A stretch of 64,000 bases of DNA from Actinoallomurus sp963823735 (GTDB lineage: Bacteria > Actinomycetota > Actinomycetes > Streptosporangiales > Streptosporangiaceae). Both the position numbers and the translations under genes were made by a program. The DNA lies in the NCBI GenBank assembly GCA_963823735.1, contig CAWGMO010000002.1, positions 558,001-622,000 on the forward strand. Direction: 5' to 3'. The notes beneath the pieces are model-generated. The model worked only from the letters and a program-made list of their open reading frames with translations, was not told the origin of the DNA and did not search any database. The first letter of the stretch is position 1. Each line of letters starts with the position of its first letter. Shown here piece after piece: positions 44,108 through 52,652 of the stretch.

Positions 44108-44122
44108 GGCGCCCTCCCGTAC
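44091..44122. promoter_or_regulatory. Hairpin covering the nagB ribosome site
   Basis: GTACGGGAGG at 44091-44100 is perfectly complementary to 44113-44122 with a 12-base loop. On the minus-strand RNA the arm at 44113-44122 carries the GGGAGG ribosome site, and the GTG start lies in the loop. It could terminate the upstream phosphodiesterase message or control nagB translation. Confidence 0.45.
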
Positions 44123-44130
44123 ACGGGGGA

Positions 44131-45159
44131 TCAGCCGCGGTCGAGCACCTCGTTCATCACGCCGGGCAGCGCGTACCAGTCGCTCGACACGATGGTGGCG
44201 TGGTCCTTGGCGAGGGCGGCCACGCGCGCCTTGGCGTCGGCGACCGGCGGGTTCGTGTCGTCCAGGGCCGGGGCGACGTTGTGGGCGTCGGTCATGGTCA
44301 GCATGTAGTGGTTCTGGTCGTACCAGGAGGTGTCGATGCCGGGGTCGTACGTCGCGGCGTCACCGTCGAAGAACACGAACCAGGGCCGGATCGTGGTGTC
44401 GGTGTACTGCGTGCGCGGGTCGCCGCTGGTCGCGCCCAGCGTCGCGGGGAACGTCGTCCCGGTGGCCAGGTTGCCCGCCGACTTGAGCCCCTGCAGGTAG
44501 GTGGAGTACTCGACGTCGGTGTGCAGCGTGTCGAACGGGTTGGCCAGCTCGACCGTGCCGGGGATGTTGTACATGATGATCTTGCCGGAGAGCGCCGAGC
44601 GGGTCGGCCAGGCGTTGGCCTTGGCGGCCTCGTCCAGGGAGGCGTGCCCGCCCATCAGGTCGGACGGCCGGAAGAGGACGCTCCCGATGTGCGCGTTGAC
44701 CGTGGCGTCGAACTGGGCCGGCCCCATGCTGTGGTTGGCCTCGAAGCCGTCCTTCATCTCGATCTTGACGAAGATCGGGCCGGCGCCGGGGTGCGCGGAC
44801 AGCCAGACCTTGATGTCATCGAGGCAGGAACCGAGATTCTGGTTCGTGGCACCGGTGTACAGGTCGGCCGCGCTGGAGGCGTTGACGCAGTTGTTGTTGC
44901 TGGCCGTCGGGTCGCCGTGGCTGACCTTCCAGGTACGGTCGTAAATGTTGTACCAGACGTCCAGCTCGACCATTGAGGTCCCGGTGTCGAGCGCCTGCGC
45001 CAGATACGGGAAGTCCGCGGTGTCGTACGCGTTGTGAATTCCCGTACCGGTCGACTGCGCCAGCGAGGAACTCGCCGGGGCCGCGTTCGCCGACGTGGTC
45101 AGGGTCATCGCCAGCGCGACCGCCGTCCCTGCCACGGCAATCCGGTTGAGCATCATCAT
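44131..45159 (-). CDS. Secreted PLC-like phosphodiesterase
   Basis: The 342-residue protein has a signal peptide (IAVAGTAVALAMTLTTSANA, cut before APAS) and a PLC-like TIM barrel. Catalytic-site candidates are His in GIHNAYD, Glu/Asp in MVELDVWYN and the second His in WKVSHGDPTA. This pattern fits the calcium-dependent phosphatidylinositol-specific phospholipase C group in actinobacteria. Cysteines at CVNASS and LGSCLDD may form a disulfide. TGGAGG precedes three consecutive ATGs. It lies upstream of the nag genes but need not share their pathway. Confidence 0.85.
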   Translation of the reverse strand: MMMLNRIAVAGTAVALAMTLTTSANAAPASSSLAQSTGTGIHNAYDTADFPYLAQALDTGTSMVELDVWYNIYDRTWKVSHGDPTASNNNCVNASSAADLYTGATNQNLGSCLDDIKVWLSAHPGAGPIFVKIEMKDGFEANHSMGPAQFDATVNAHIGSVLFRPSDLMGGHASLDEAAKANAWPTRSALSGKIIMYNIPGTVELANPFDTLHTDVEYSTYLQGLKSAGNLATGTTFPATLGATSGDPRTQYTDTTIRPWFVFFDGDAATYDPGIDTSWYDQNHYMLTMTDAHNVAPALDDTNPPVADAKARVAALAKDHATIVSSDWYALPGVMNEVLDRG

Positions 45160-45300
45160 GCCTCCAGAAGCACACGGTGAGCCCGAATTGGATTCACCCG
45201 CCGGGATGCTAACCGGGCGAGGCAGGCAGGGAAAGGAAATCAGTCAGGAATTAGGCATACGGCCAAAATCGGTCATCCTGTGAATGGCGGCCGTCTCGTG

Positions 45301-47052
45301 TCACATCACGCCTGCGATCAGCGGAGTGTTCACGGCACGCCGGTAGTGCCGCCACGCCGCGGCGAGCCGCCGCACCCCTTCGTCGAAGACCTCCGGCGGC
45401 CGCGCGTAGACGATCCGAATGTGATCGTCGGCGGTCTTGTGCGGCGAGAGCAGCGCCCCGGGCACGACCGCCACCCCGAACCTGGTCGCGACCTCGGCGA
45501 ACGCGGTCGCGGTACCGGCGGGCAGCTTCAACCAGACACTGAGCCCACCACCGGGTGCGCGCCAGGAGAACTCGGGGAGTTCCGCGGGCAGCACGTCGGC
45601 GGCGTGCCGCAGACAGGTACGGAGATCGGCGAGCCGCTCCGCCCGGACCCGCTCCTCCTGCTCGATCAGCCGTACGGCGAGAAGCTGATCGAGCAGGGGC
45701 GTACCGAGATCGGCCCGAGTCTTGGCCCGGGTCAGCCGGGCGATGACCGGCGCGGCCCCCCGAACCCACCCGACCCGCAGCCCACCCCAGTGCAACTTGG
45801 TCAACGACCCGACGGTGAGAACATCCGACCCCTCGGCGTACGCGGCAAGCGGCGGCGGCGACCCGTCGAAGGCGAGCCCGGCCTGACTGACGTCATCAAC
45901 CACAAGAACGTCCCGCCCGGCGAGCGCCCGCACGAGCCGCCCCGCTCCTCGCGCGCCATGATCTGACCTTCCGGCCCGAGCGTGGGCACGAGATACGCGA
46001 GCCGAGCCTGAGTCCGCTCGACGAGCCGAACAAGATGATCATGCCCGCTCACGACGGGCCGGGCGCCTCGCAGCGCGACGGGCAGATCGTTCAGTACGTC
46101 GAGAATGCCGGGACCGGTGGGGTCTTCGACGACGGCGGTGTCACCGGGCTGGAGGACATGCGCACAGATCAGCGACAGCGCCTGCTGATCCCCGGTGGTG
46201 ACGAGAATCTGATCAGGATTCGTGGGCAGGCCGGCCGCCTTGAACTGCGCGGCGAGCGCACACCGAAGCGCCGGCAACCCCCGGGAAAATACCCGAGCGA
46301 GTCGAACAACCCGGCAACCCCGTCGTCGCCCCCCTCCAAGCCACCCCGGACGCCCCTACCCCCAGGCCCTTTGAACCGCCACTGGCGCCCAACCCGTCCG
46401 AACCACCCAAGCCATCTGAACCACCTGGGCCGACTGGGCCGACCGGACCAGCCGGGCCAGCCGGGCCAGCCGGGCCAGCCGGGCCGACCGGACCGACCGG
46501 ACCGACCGGACCGACCGGGCCAGCCAAGCCACTGCGGGCTCCCAGACCGTTCGAATCGCGCGCGCCATCCGAATCGCCCACGTCGCCTGGTCTGTCCTGG
46601 TTGACCAAACCGCCCCGGCCCCCCAAACCGCCTACATCACCCGAGCCGGCGAGGCCGCCGCGGTGGCCGAGGTCGTGGACCAGTTCGCGTAGGACGTTGT
46701 GGGCGGGGAGCGCCGCGGTCGCCAGGTCGATGAGCGTGGACGCGTCGCGCAGTGCGGCCACACGCAGGGACTCCCGTGGCGCGGGATCCACGGCGTGCCG
46801 CGCGGCGCCGCGCACCCATGTGCCGCTGCCCTGCCTGGTCTCCACCAGGCCGTCGTCCCGCAGCCGCGAGTAGGCGGCGACGACGGTACCGCGCCCCACG
46901 GCCAGCCGCCCGGCGAGCGACCTCTCCGGCGGCAGCGAGCTACCGGGCGGAATGTCACCGCGCCCGATCGCCTCACGGATCGCGTCCGCCAGGCGCGCGT
47001 AGAGCGGCCCGGGACGACCCGACCAGTCGCCGAGAGCGTCCTGAATCTGCAT
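45301..47052 (-). pseudogene. MocR-type GntR/aminotransferase regulator, frameshifted, with collagen-like insert
   Basis: The ATG at 47050-47052 (MQIQDALGDWSGRPGPLYAR) has TGGAG upstream. A GntR winged helix (about 15-82) is complete. After residue 130 comes an insert of about 107 residues that is almost all Gly/Asp/Ser/Pro, including 11 collagen-like GPV/GPA/GPG triplets. The aminotransferase domain begins in another frame near 46280 (LPALRCALAAQFKAAGLP), shifts again near 45950, and continues with VLVVDDVSQAGLAFDG and the PLP lysine in SLTKLHWGGLRVGW. The regulated target is probably the divergent unit. Confidence 0.75.
46423..46521. repeat. 9-bp minisatellite coding for Gly-Pro-X triplets
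   Basis: Eleven 9-base units of the types GGGCCAGCC and GGACCGACC run in tandem. On the minus strand they encode GPV x4, GPA x4, GPV x2 and GPG inside the MocR gene. The unit length keeps the frame. Confidence 0.8.
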
Positions 47053-47154
47053 GTCGACTCCAGCCAATCGGCCCCAGATTGGACCTACCGGACACCTCCG
47101 ACCGGACCCATATTGGAGGCTCATCACCGCCGAAAGTCAACAGAGGAGGCATTC
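47053..47154. promoter_or_regulatory. MocR divergent control region
   Basis: In this 102-base gap CCAAT at 47064-47068 and ATTGG at 47078-47082 form an inverted pair, and another ATTGG lies at 47112-47116, so the box occurs three times. MocR regulators usually bind repeated boxes in such divergent gaps. GAGGAGG at the right end is the ribosome site of the next gene. Confidence 0.4.
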
Positions 47155-47661
47155 GTGCGCTTCGAATTGGTCGGCCGCGACGCCATAGCCTCCGGCCTCT
47201 CCGCGACGCCCGTCGCCCGGCCCCTCGGCGCGGCCACGAAGACCGCCCCTTCGCTGCCCACGCCGTCCGACGCCCTGGCCCCGGAACGTACGGCCTGGCT
47301 CCCGCCGCCTACGGGCGGCCAGACACCCAAGGCCCGTCCCACGGAGGGCGGCAACGGCGACCGGCACGACACCAGGCAGCGCGCCGCACACCGAGCAGCC
47401 TCCCGGACCGGCCTCCGCCATGCCGGTGTCGGCGGGGCCGCAGGGCACGCACCACGGCGGGTACGGCGTCACCGTGGGCAGCGGTCCGTCGGCGGGGCCG
47501 CAGGGCGTGCACCACGGGTACGGCGTCACCGTGGGCAGCGGCCATCGCCCTTGGCGACGCCTTGTACGGGGTCTGCCACGGGCCGCGCGCGATCCCCGGC
47601 GGCGAGTGTGCGAACCCGTCGCCGACCTGCGGAAACGCGATATGTTCAGGAGTGCGCATGA
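47155..47661 (+). CDS. Hypothetical protein, possibly frameshifted
   Basis: The GTG at 47155 has a strong GAGGAGG site and begins VRFELVGRDAIASGLSATPV. The first 65 residues look like a protein, then the frame becomes Arg-rich. A different frame between about 47345 and 47550 gives sequence with two copies of SAGPQGTHHGGYGVTVGSG, which looks more natural. So a frameshift near 47345 is likely. The frame given here ends as ATGA over the start of the dehydrogenase gene. Function unknown; low-complexity, Pro/Gly-rich. Confidence 0.4.
   Translation: MRFELVGRDAIASGLSATPVARPLGAATKTAPSLPTPSDALAPERTAWLPPPTGGQTPKARPTEGGNGDRHDTRQRAAHRAASRTGLRHAGVGGAAGHAPRRVRRHRGQRSVGGAAGRAPRVRRHRGQRPSPLATPCTGSATGRARSPAASVRTRRRPAETRYVQECA
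47428..47544. repeat. Two-copy 60-bp direct repeat
   Basis: The unit starting GTCGGCGGGGCCGCAGGGC occurs at 47428 and again at 47488; the second copy lacks three bases. It lies in the hypothetical gene before the shikimate-dehydrogenase-like gene. Confidence 0.8.
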
Positions 47662-48797
47662 ATGCAGGACCGGTCCTCACACCCGGCGAGGTCGCCGAAT
47701 GGGCCGGTTCGCCGCTGGTCCTCTTCATCGGTGTCGGTACGCGCGGGTCGCTCGCGCACACGATCTTCGCTGAGTGGGCGGCTCTGCTGGGCCGTCCCTG
47801 GGTGCTGCGGGGTGTCGACCTGCCCGTCGACACGCCGCCGGAGACGTACCGGCGGCTGCTCGCCGCCATGCGGAACAATCCCGCCGTACACGGCGCCGTG
47901 GTCACCGCGCACAAGCTCCGCCTCTACCGCGCCTGCGCGAACGATCTGACCCTGGACCGCACGGCAACGCTGGCCCACGAGGTGAACACCCTCGCCACCG
48001 CCACGACCACCGGATCCGGCACGACCGGCGAGACCGCCACAACCGCCATGGGCGCCACACCCGACGGAACCGCCATGACCGGCACGACCAATACGGCCCC
48101 CACTACCGACATGACTGGCGCGACCGGCACGTCCGACCAGCCCGGCACCTCCGACCAGCCCGGCATGTCCGGCACGTCCGACCAGCCCGGCACCTCCGGT
48201 GGCACCGGCGGCGGAACCGATGGAAGCGTCGCCGCGTACGCTCGCGACGCGTTGTCGCTCACCCGGATCCTGCCGGGCATGCTCAACGCCCCTGACCGCG
48301 TCCTCTGTCTCGGTGCCGGTGGTGCCGCCACCGCGCTGTTGCTCGCCCTCCGCACCCGGCTCACCTTCGCCGACACCGACCCGCGTGCCCTGGACGCCCT
48401 CAACGCCGTCGCCACCCGAGCGGGCATCGACGCGAAAACCCTCGACTTCGTCCACGTACGCGATCCGCGCGACTGCGACGAACTGGTCGCCGCCCTCCCC
48501 GACGTCGTCATCAACGCCACCGGCCTCGGCAAGAGCGAGCCCGGCAGCCCCGTCACCGATGACGCGCCGTTCAGACCGACGACCCTGGCCTGGGACTTCA
48601 ACTATCGCGGCCCGCTCACCTTCCTGCGCCAGGCCGAGGCACGCGGCGCCCGTACCGAAGACGGCTGGGACTACTTCGTCGCCGGATGGGCGGGGGCGCT
48701 CACCGCCATCGCCGGTGTCGAGTTCACCGACGGACTGCTCGGCGCCTTCGCGGGCGCCGCCGCGCCGCACCGGCCGCGACCACAGGAGAAGCCCTAG
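47658..48797 (+). CDS. Shikimate-dehydrogenase-like enzyme with low-complexity insert
   Basis: The 379-residue protein matches the shikimate/quinate dehydrogenase fold. The catalytic Lys is Lys86 in VTAHKLRLY, the nucleotide loop is LCLGAGGAATALLLAL, and VVINATGLGK and AWDFNYRGPLTFLRQAE follow. Between EVNTLA (about 113) and TDGSVAAY (about 187) is an insert of about 75 residues rich in Thr, Gly, Ser and Ala, with repeated TSDQPG. In normal enzymes these two motifs are close together and meet in the active site, so the insert is a surface loop or damages function. AGGAG precedes the ATG. Confidence 0.8.
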   Translation: MNAGPVLTPGEVAEWAGSPLVLFIGVGTRGSLAHTIFAEWAALLGRPWVLRGVDLPVDTPPETYRRLLAAMRNNPAVHGAVVTAHKLRLYRACANDLTLDRTATLAHEVNTLATATTTGSGTTGETATTAMGATPDGTAMTGTTNTAPTTDMTGATGTSDQPGTSDQPGMSGTSDQPGTSGGTGGGTDGSVAAYARDALSLTRILPGMLNAPDRVLCLGAGGAATALLLALRTRLTFADTDPRALDALNAVATRAGIDAKTLDFVHVRDPRDCDELVAALPDVVINATGLGKSEPGSPVTDDAPFRPTTLAWDFNYRGPLTFLRQAEARGARTEDGWDYFVAGWAGALTAIAGVEFTDGLLGAFAGAAAPHRPRPQEKP

Positions 48798-49951
48798 ATG
48801 GATTTCACACCCTTCCGCATCGACATCCCCGACGCCGACCTCGATGACCTGCGGGAACGTCTCGTACGCACGCGCTGGCCCGATGAGGAGACGGTCTCGG
48901 ACTGGTCGCAGGGCGTCCCGCGCGCCTACGTTCAGGAGTTGTGCCGTCACTGGGCCGAGGCGTACGACTGGCGGGCGACCGAGGCGCGGCTGAACGCACT
49001 CCCGCAGTTTCGCGCTCAGGTCGACGGCCTCGGGATCCATCTCCTTCATGTCCGCTCGCCGTACCCGGACGCGCTTCCGCTGGTCTTGACCAGCGGCTGG
49101 CCGGGTCGATCACCGAGTACCTGAAGGTCATCGGGCCGTTGACGGACCCGCCCGCGTACGGTGGCGACGCCGCGGACGCCTTTCATGTGGTGGCTCCGTC
49201 GCTGCCCGGCTACGGCTTCAGCGACAAACCCGTCGAACCCGGCTGGAACGTCCAGCGCATCGCGGCCGCCTGGGCCCGGTTGATGGCCGGCCTCGGCTAT
49301 GACCGTTACGGCGCGCACGGCAGCGACTGGGGTACGAGCGTCAGCACGAGCCTCGGCCAGCAGGATCCCGGCCATGTCGCGGGCCTGCACCTCACGCCGC
49401 CCATCGCCGCGCCGGACCCGGGCACGTTCGACGATCTCACCGACGCCGAGCGCGCGACGCTCGACGCGCTGCGGAACGCCCAGGACCAGGAGTCCGGGTA
49501 CTCCGCCCAGCAATCGACGCGGCCGCAGACCGTCGGGTACGGGCTCGTCGACTCCCCGGCGGCCCTGTGCGCGTGGATCGTGGAGAAGTTCCGCGCGTGG
49601 ACCGACTGCGACGGCCATCCGGAGAACGCCGTGACCCGCGACGAGATGCTCGACGACCTGATGTTCTACTGGCTTCCCCGCACCGGGGCCTCCTCGGCGC
49701 GCCTGTACTGGGAGAGTTTCCGCCAGGTCTCGGAGTGGTTCACCGAGGCGACGGCCGACACCGTCACCGTGCCGACCGGCTGCTCGGTCTTCCCCAAGGA
49801 GATCCCCCGGCCCTCGCGCCGCTGGGCGGCGCGCCGGTACACCGACATCCGCTACTGGAACGAACCCGAGCGCGGCGGCCACTTCGCGGCGCTCGAACAG
49901 CCCGGCCTGTTCGTGGACGAGGTCCGCGCGTTCTTCCGGCTGGTCCGATGA
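48798..49951 (+). pseudogene. Epoxide hydrolase (EHN domain), one frameshift
   Basis: The N-terminal EHN domain is intact (FRIDIPDADLDDLRERLVRT), leading to the alpha/beta-hydrolase at LPLVLTSGWPG. One base is missing near 49107; the next frame continues SITEYLKVIGPLTDP, the nucleophile Asp in GAHGSDWGTSVSTSLG, and the C-terminal His in EPERGGHFAALEQP. Repaired, it would be a typical enzyme of about 385 residues that opens epoxides with water. It starts right after the dehydrogenase stop and its own stop overlaps the GH13 start as ATGA. Confidence 0.82.
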
Positions 49952-51492
49952 CGGGCTACCAGGTGTACCTGCCCTCGTTCCTGGACTCCGACGGCGACGG
50001 CTGGGGCGACCTGCGCGGCGTGACCGAACGCCTGGACCACCTGGCCGACCTGGGGATCGGCGTCATCTGGCTCACGCCGTTCTTCGTCTCGCCGATGGCC
50101 GACCACGGGTACGACATCGCCGACCACCTGCGGATCGACCCCCGCTACGGCGACGACGCGGCGCTGGACGCGCTGCTCGACGGCGCGCACCGGCGCGGGA
50201 TGCGAGTGATCGCCGACCTGGTCGTCAACCACACGAGCGACCGGCACCCGTGGTTCCAGAGCTCGCGTACGGGGCGCGGCGACCCGCACCGGGAGTACTA
50301 CGTCTGGCGCGATCCGGCGCCGGACGGCGGACCGCCCAACAACTGGCTGTCCCACTTCGGCGGCCCGGCCTGGACCCTGGACGCCACGACCGGCCAGTAC
50401 TACCTGCACCTGTTCAGCCCGCGCCAGCCCGACCTGAACTGGCGCAGCGCCGCCGTCGCGGACGAGATCGACGCGGTCCTCCACCACTGGCTGTCGCGCG
50501 GCGTCGACGGCTTCCGCATCGACACCGCGGCGTACCTGCTGAAACATCCCGACCTGCCGGACAACCCGCTGCTGCCCGAGGGCGACCTGTCACCCGTACA
50601 GGGCGTCACGGACCAGTGGCGCCGCCAGGACCACGTGCACGACATCCACCAGCCGGACGTCCACGACATCCACCGGCGGTGGCGCCGGATCGCGGACGAG
50701 TACGGGGCGTTCCTCGTCGGCGAGGTGTACGAGCTGGACCCGGAGCGTCTCGCGCGGTACGTCACCGCCGAGCGCCTGCACTCCTCGTTCTGGTTCGGGC
50801 TCGTGGAGTCGGGCTGGGACCCGGCGCGGTTCCAGACGATGATCGAGGCCGCCGCGGCGTCCTCGCCCCGGCTGTCCTGGGTCCAGGGCAACCATGACCG
50901 GCGCCGCGCGGCCACCCGGTACGGGGGCGGCGACCTGGGGCGCCGCCGCTCTCTCGCGCTGCACACTCTCATCGCGCTGCTGCCGGGGACCCTCTGGCTC
51001 TACCAGGGCGAGGAGCTCGGCATGGAGGACTCCCCCGTTCCGGCGCACCTGGTCACCGACCCGCTCGGCCGTGCGCAGCCGGGCCGCTCGCGCGACGTCG
51101 TACGGACCCCGATGCCGTGGTCGTCGTCCGCTCCGGGCTCCGGCTTCACCTCGGGGACGCCCTGGCTGCCGGTCACGGTGCCGGCCCAGGGCACGGTGGA
51201 GGACCAGCGGCGCGACCCCGGCTCCCACCTGAACGCCGTCCGGCGTCTCCTGCGGGTGCGCGCGGATCTGCTCGCCGGTGACACGCCCGCGGAGCTGGAC
51301 TGGAGCGTGACCGGGCGGGAGGTCGCCGGCTACCGGCGCGGCGCCGTCACCGTCGTCGCGAACCTCGGCGACCGGCCGGCACGTCTCCCCGCCGGGATCG
51401 GCGGAACCGTCGTCTACGACACCGCCGCGTCCGAGCCCGGCGCTCTCCCCGCGGACCTGGAGCCGCAGCAGGCGCTCATCCTCCGAGGGTGA
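49948..51492 (+). CDS. GH13 alpha-glucosidase / alpha-amylase family enzyme
   Basis: The 514-residue protein has all GH13 regions: start YQVYLPSFLDSDGDGWGDLR, VIADLVVNHTSDRH (region I), the nucleophile Asp in VDGFRIDTAAY, the acid/base Glu in FLVGEVYELD, and the region IV site VQGNHDRRR. The overall pattern fits oligo-1,6-glucosidase or trehalose-synthase relatives, cytoplasmic because there is no signal peptide. The NHDR ending of region IV is a variation on the common SNHD. ATGA overlap with the upstream epoxide hydrolase suggests one transcript. Confidence 0.9.
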   Translation: MTGYQVYLPSFLDSDGDGWGDLRGVTERLDHLADLGIGVIWLTPFFVSPMADHGYDIADHLRIDPRYGDDAALDALLDGAHRRGMRVIADLVVNHTSDRHPWFQSSRTGRGDPHREYYVWRDPAPDGGPPNNWLSHFGGPAWTLDATTGQYYLHLFSPRQPDLNWRSAAVADEIDAVLHHWLSRGVDGFRIDTAAYLLKHPDLPDNPLLPEGDLSPVQGVTDQWRRQDHVHDIHQPDVHDIHRRWRRIADEYGAFLVGEVYELDPERLARYVTAERLHSSFWFGLVESGWDPARFQTMIEAAAASSPRLSWVQGNHDRRRAATRYGGGDLGRRRSLALHTLIALLPGTLWLYQGEELGMEDSPVPAHLVTDPLGRAQPGRSRDVVRTPMPWSSSAPGSGFTSGTPWLPVTVPAQGTVEDQRRDPGSHLNAVRRLLRVRADLLAGDTPAELDWSVTGREVAGYRRGAVTVVANLGDRPARLPAGIGGTVVYDTAASEPGALPADLEPQQALILRG

Positions 51493-51493
51493 G

Positions 51494-51856
51494 TCAGCCG
51501 GCCAGCACCCGCCAGCCGATCGCCACGCGGCAGGCCGCCGTCAGGCGCAGCAGCGCCGCCGAGTGCCCGCCGGTCTCCGGGTCCGTGGCGAACATCGCGC
51601 GGAGGCCGGCGTTGGCGTAGCCGGCGAGGAAGGCGTACGCGCGGGTGGTGCGGCGCCGCAGGCGCCTGGACGCCAGTTCGCGCTCGATCCGGTCCTCCTC
51701 GGCGACGAGCCGGGCAGCGAGCTCTCCGCGGTGTTCGGCCTCGGCAAGGACAGGCCGGGCGTACCGGGCGTACATGTCCTCCAGCGTCCAGCCGCGAAAT
51801 TCTCTTTTCGCCGCAAGAGACCGCCATTGCCGCATGCCACTCAATACGTCAGTCAT
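51494..51856 (-). CDS. Hypothetical helical protein (about 120 aa)
   Basis: The product begins MTDVLSGMRQWRSLAAKREF and is mostly helical and charged, with ELAARLVAEEDRIERELASR in the middle and a less polar C-terminal third. There is no signal peptide and I do not recognise it. An upstream GTG/ATG could add up to 17 residues. It ends 2 bases after the convergent GH13 stop. Confidence 0.5.
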   Translation of the reverse strand: MTDVLSGMRQWRSLAAKREFRGWTLEDMYARYARPVLAEAEHRGELAARLVAEEDRIERELASRRLRRRTTRAYAFLAGYANAGLRAMFATDPETGGHSAALLRLTAACRVAIGWRVLAG

Positions 51857-52001
51857 CACACCGAAGGACGCTTGACCAGCACGAGGCGTTGTCGAGAGAT
51901 GGATCACGTCTTGCCCGGATCCTCATCGACGGCACCCACACGCAACCCGTCGGTGGCGCCAGGGCACGCATAGGCAGTGAAATGGAGGGAAGTTTGCCTC
52001 T

Positions 52002-52649
52002 ATGCGACGTGAAAACGCGAACAGGAAGAGCATCAACGCGGATGCGGGCGCGACGTCACGCAACGTCCGGGCCGGCGCCGCCGTCGTGGCCGCCGGGTTC
52101 CTCGTCATCGGTGCCGCCGCCTGCAACGACACCGCCCGCCCGGCGAGCGGCGACGCCGCCGCGAAGGCGCCGATGAAGAGCGCCGCCAAGTCCGGCACGG
52201 TGAAGGACGGCTCCGTCACGAGCGACGGCGAGCCCGGGATCCCGACGTGCGCGGCCGGTGACCTGAAGATGCGCCTGGGCCGGACCAGTCCCGGCGCGGG
52301 GAACGTCTACGTCCCGCTCGTGTTCACCAACGACAGTGACCGTACGTGCGAGCTCAAGGGCTACCCCGGGGTGTCGCTCCTGGACGGTTCACGCTCGATG
52401 ATCGGCAAGCCCGCGCACGAGGTGCGGGCCACCCGGCACTACGTGAACCTCGCCCCCGGCGAGAGCGGCCGGGTCATCCTGCACACTCTCAACCGGGGCG
52501 TGTCCTCGGCCTCCTGCTGGCAGCGCGCGGAAGACCTGCGGGCGTACCCGCCGGGCTCGAAGGCCTCCATCGTCGTCCCGGCGCACGGCCTCCAGATCTG
52601 CGGCGGCGAGTTCACCGTCTCGATCATGAAGCCGGGCACCGGAGCCTGA
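52002..52649 (+). CDS. DUF4232 secreted lipoprotein
   Basis: The 215-residue protein has a signal peptide and a lipobox (LVIGAAAC), so it would be lipid-anchored outside the cell. A Lys/Ala-rich linker is followed by a beta-rich DUF4232 domain: PTCAAGDLKMRLGR, VFTNDSDRTCELKGYPGVSL and LAPGESGRVILH, with conserved cysteines, two pairs likely bonded. Function is unknown; such domains are common in actinobacterial cell envelopes. GGAGGGAAG lies about 11 bases before the ATG. Confidence 0.87.
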   Translation: MRRENANRKSINADAGATSRNVRAGAAVVAAGFLVIGAAACNDTARPASGDAAAKAPMKSAAKSGTVKDGSVTSDGEPGIPTCAAGDLKMRLGRTSPGAGNVYVPLVFTNDSDRTCELKGYPGVSLLDGSRSMIGKPAHEVRATRHYVNLAPGESGRVILHTLNRGVSSASCWQRAEDLRAYPPGSKASIVVPAHGLQICGGEFTVSIMKPGTGA

Positions 52650-52652
52650 CGG

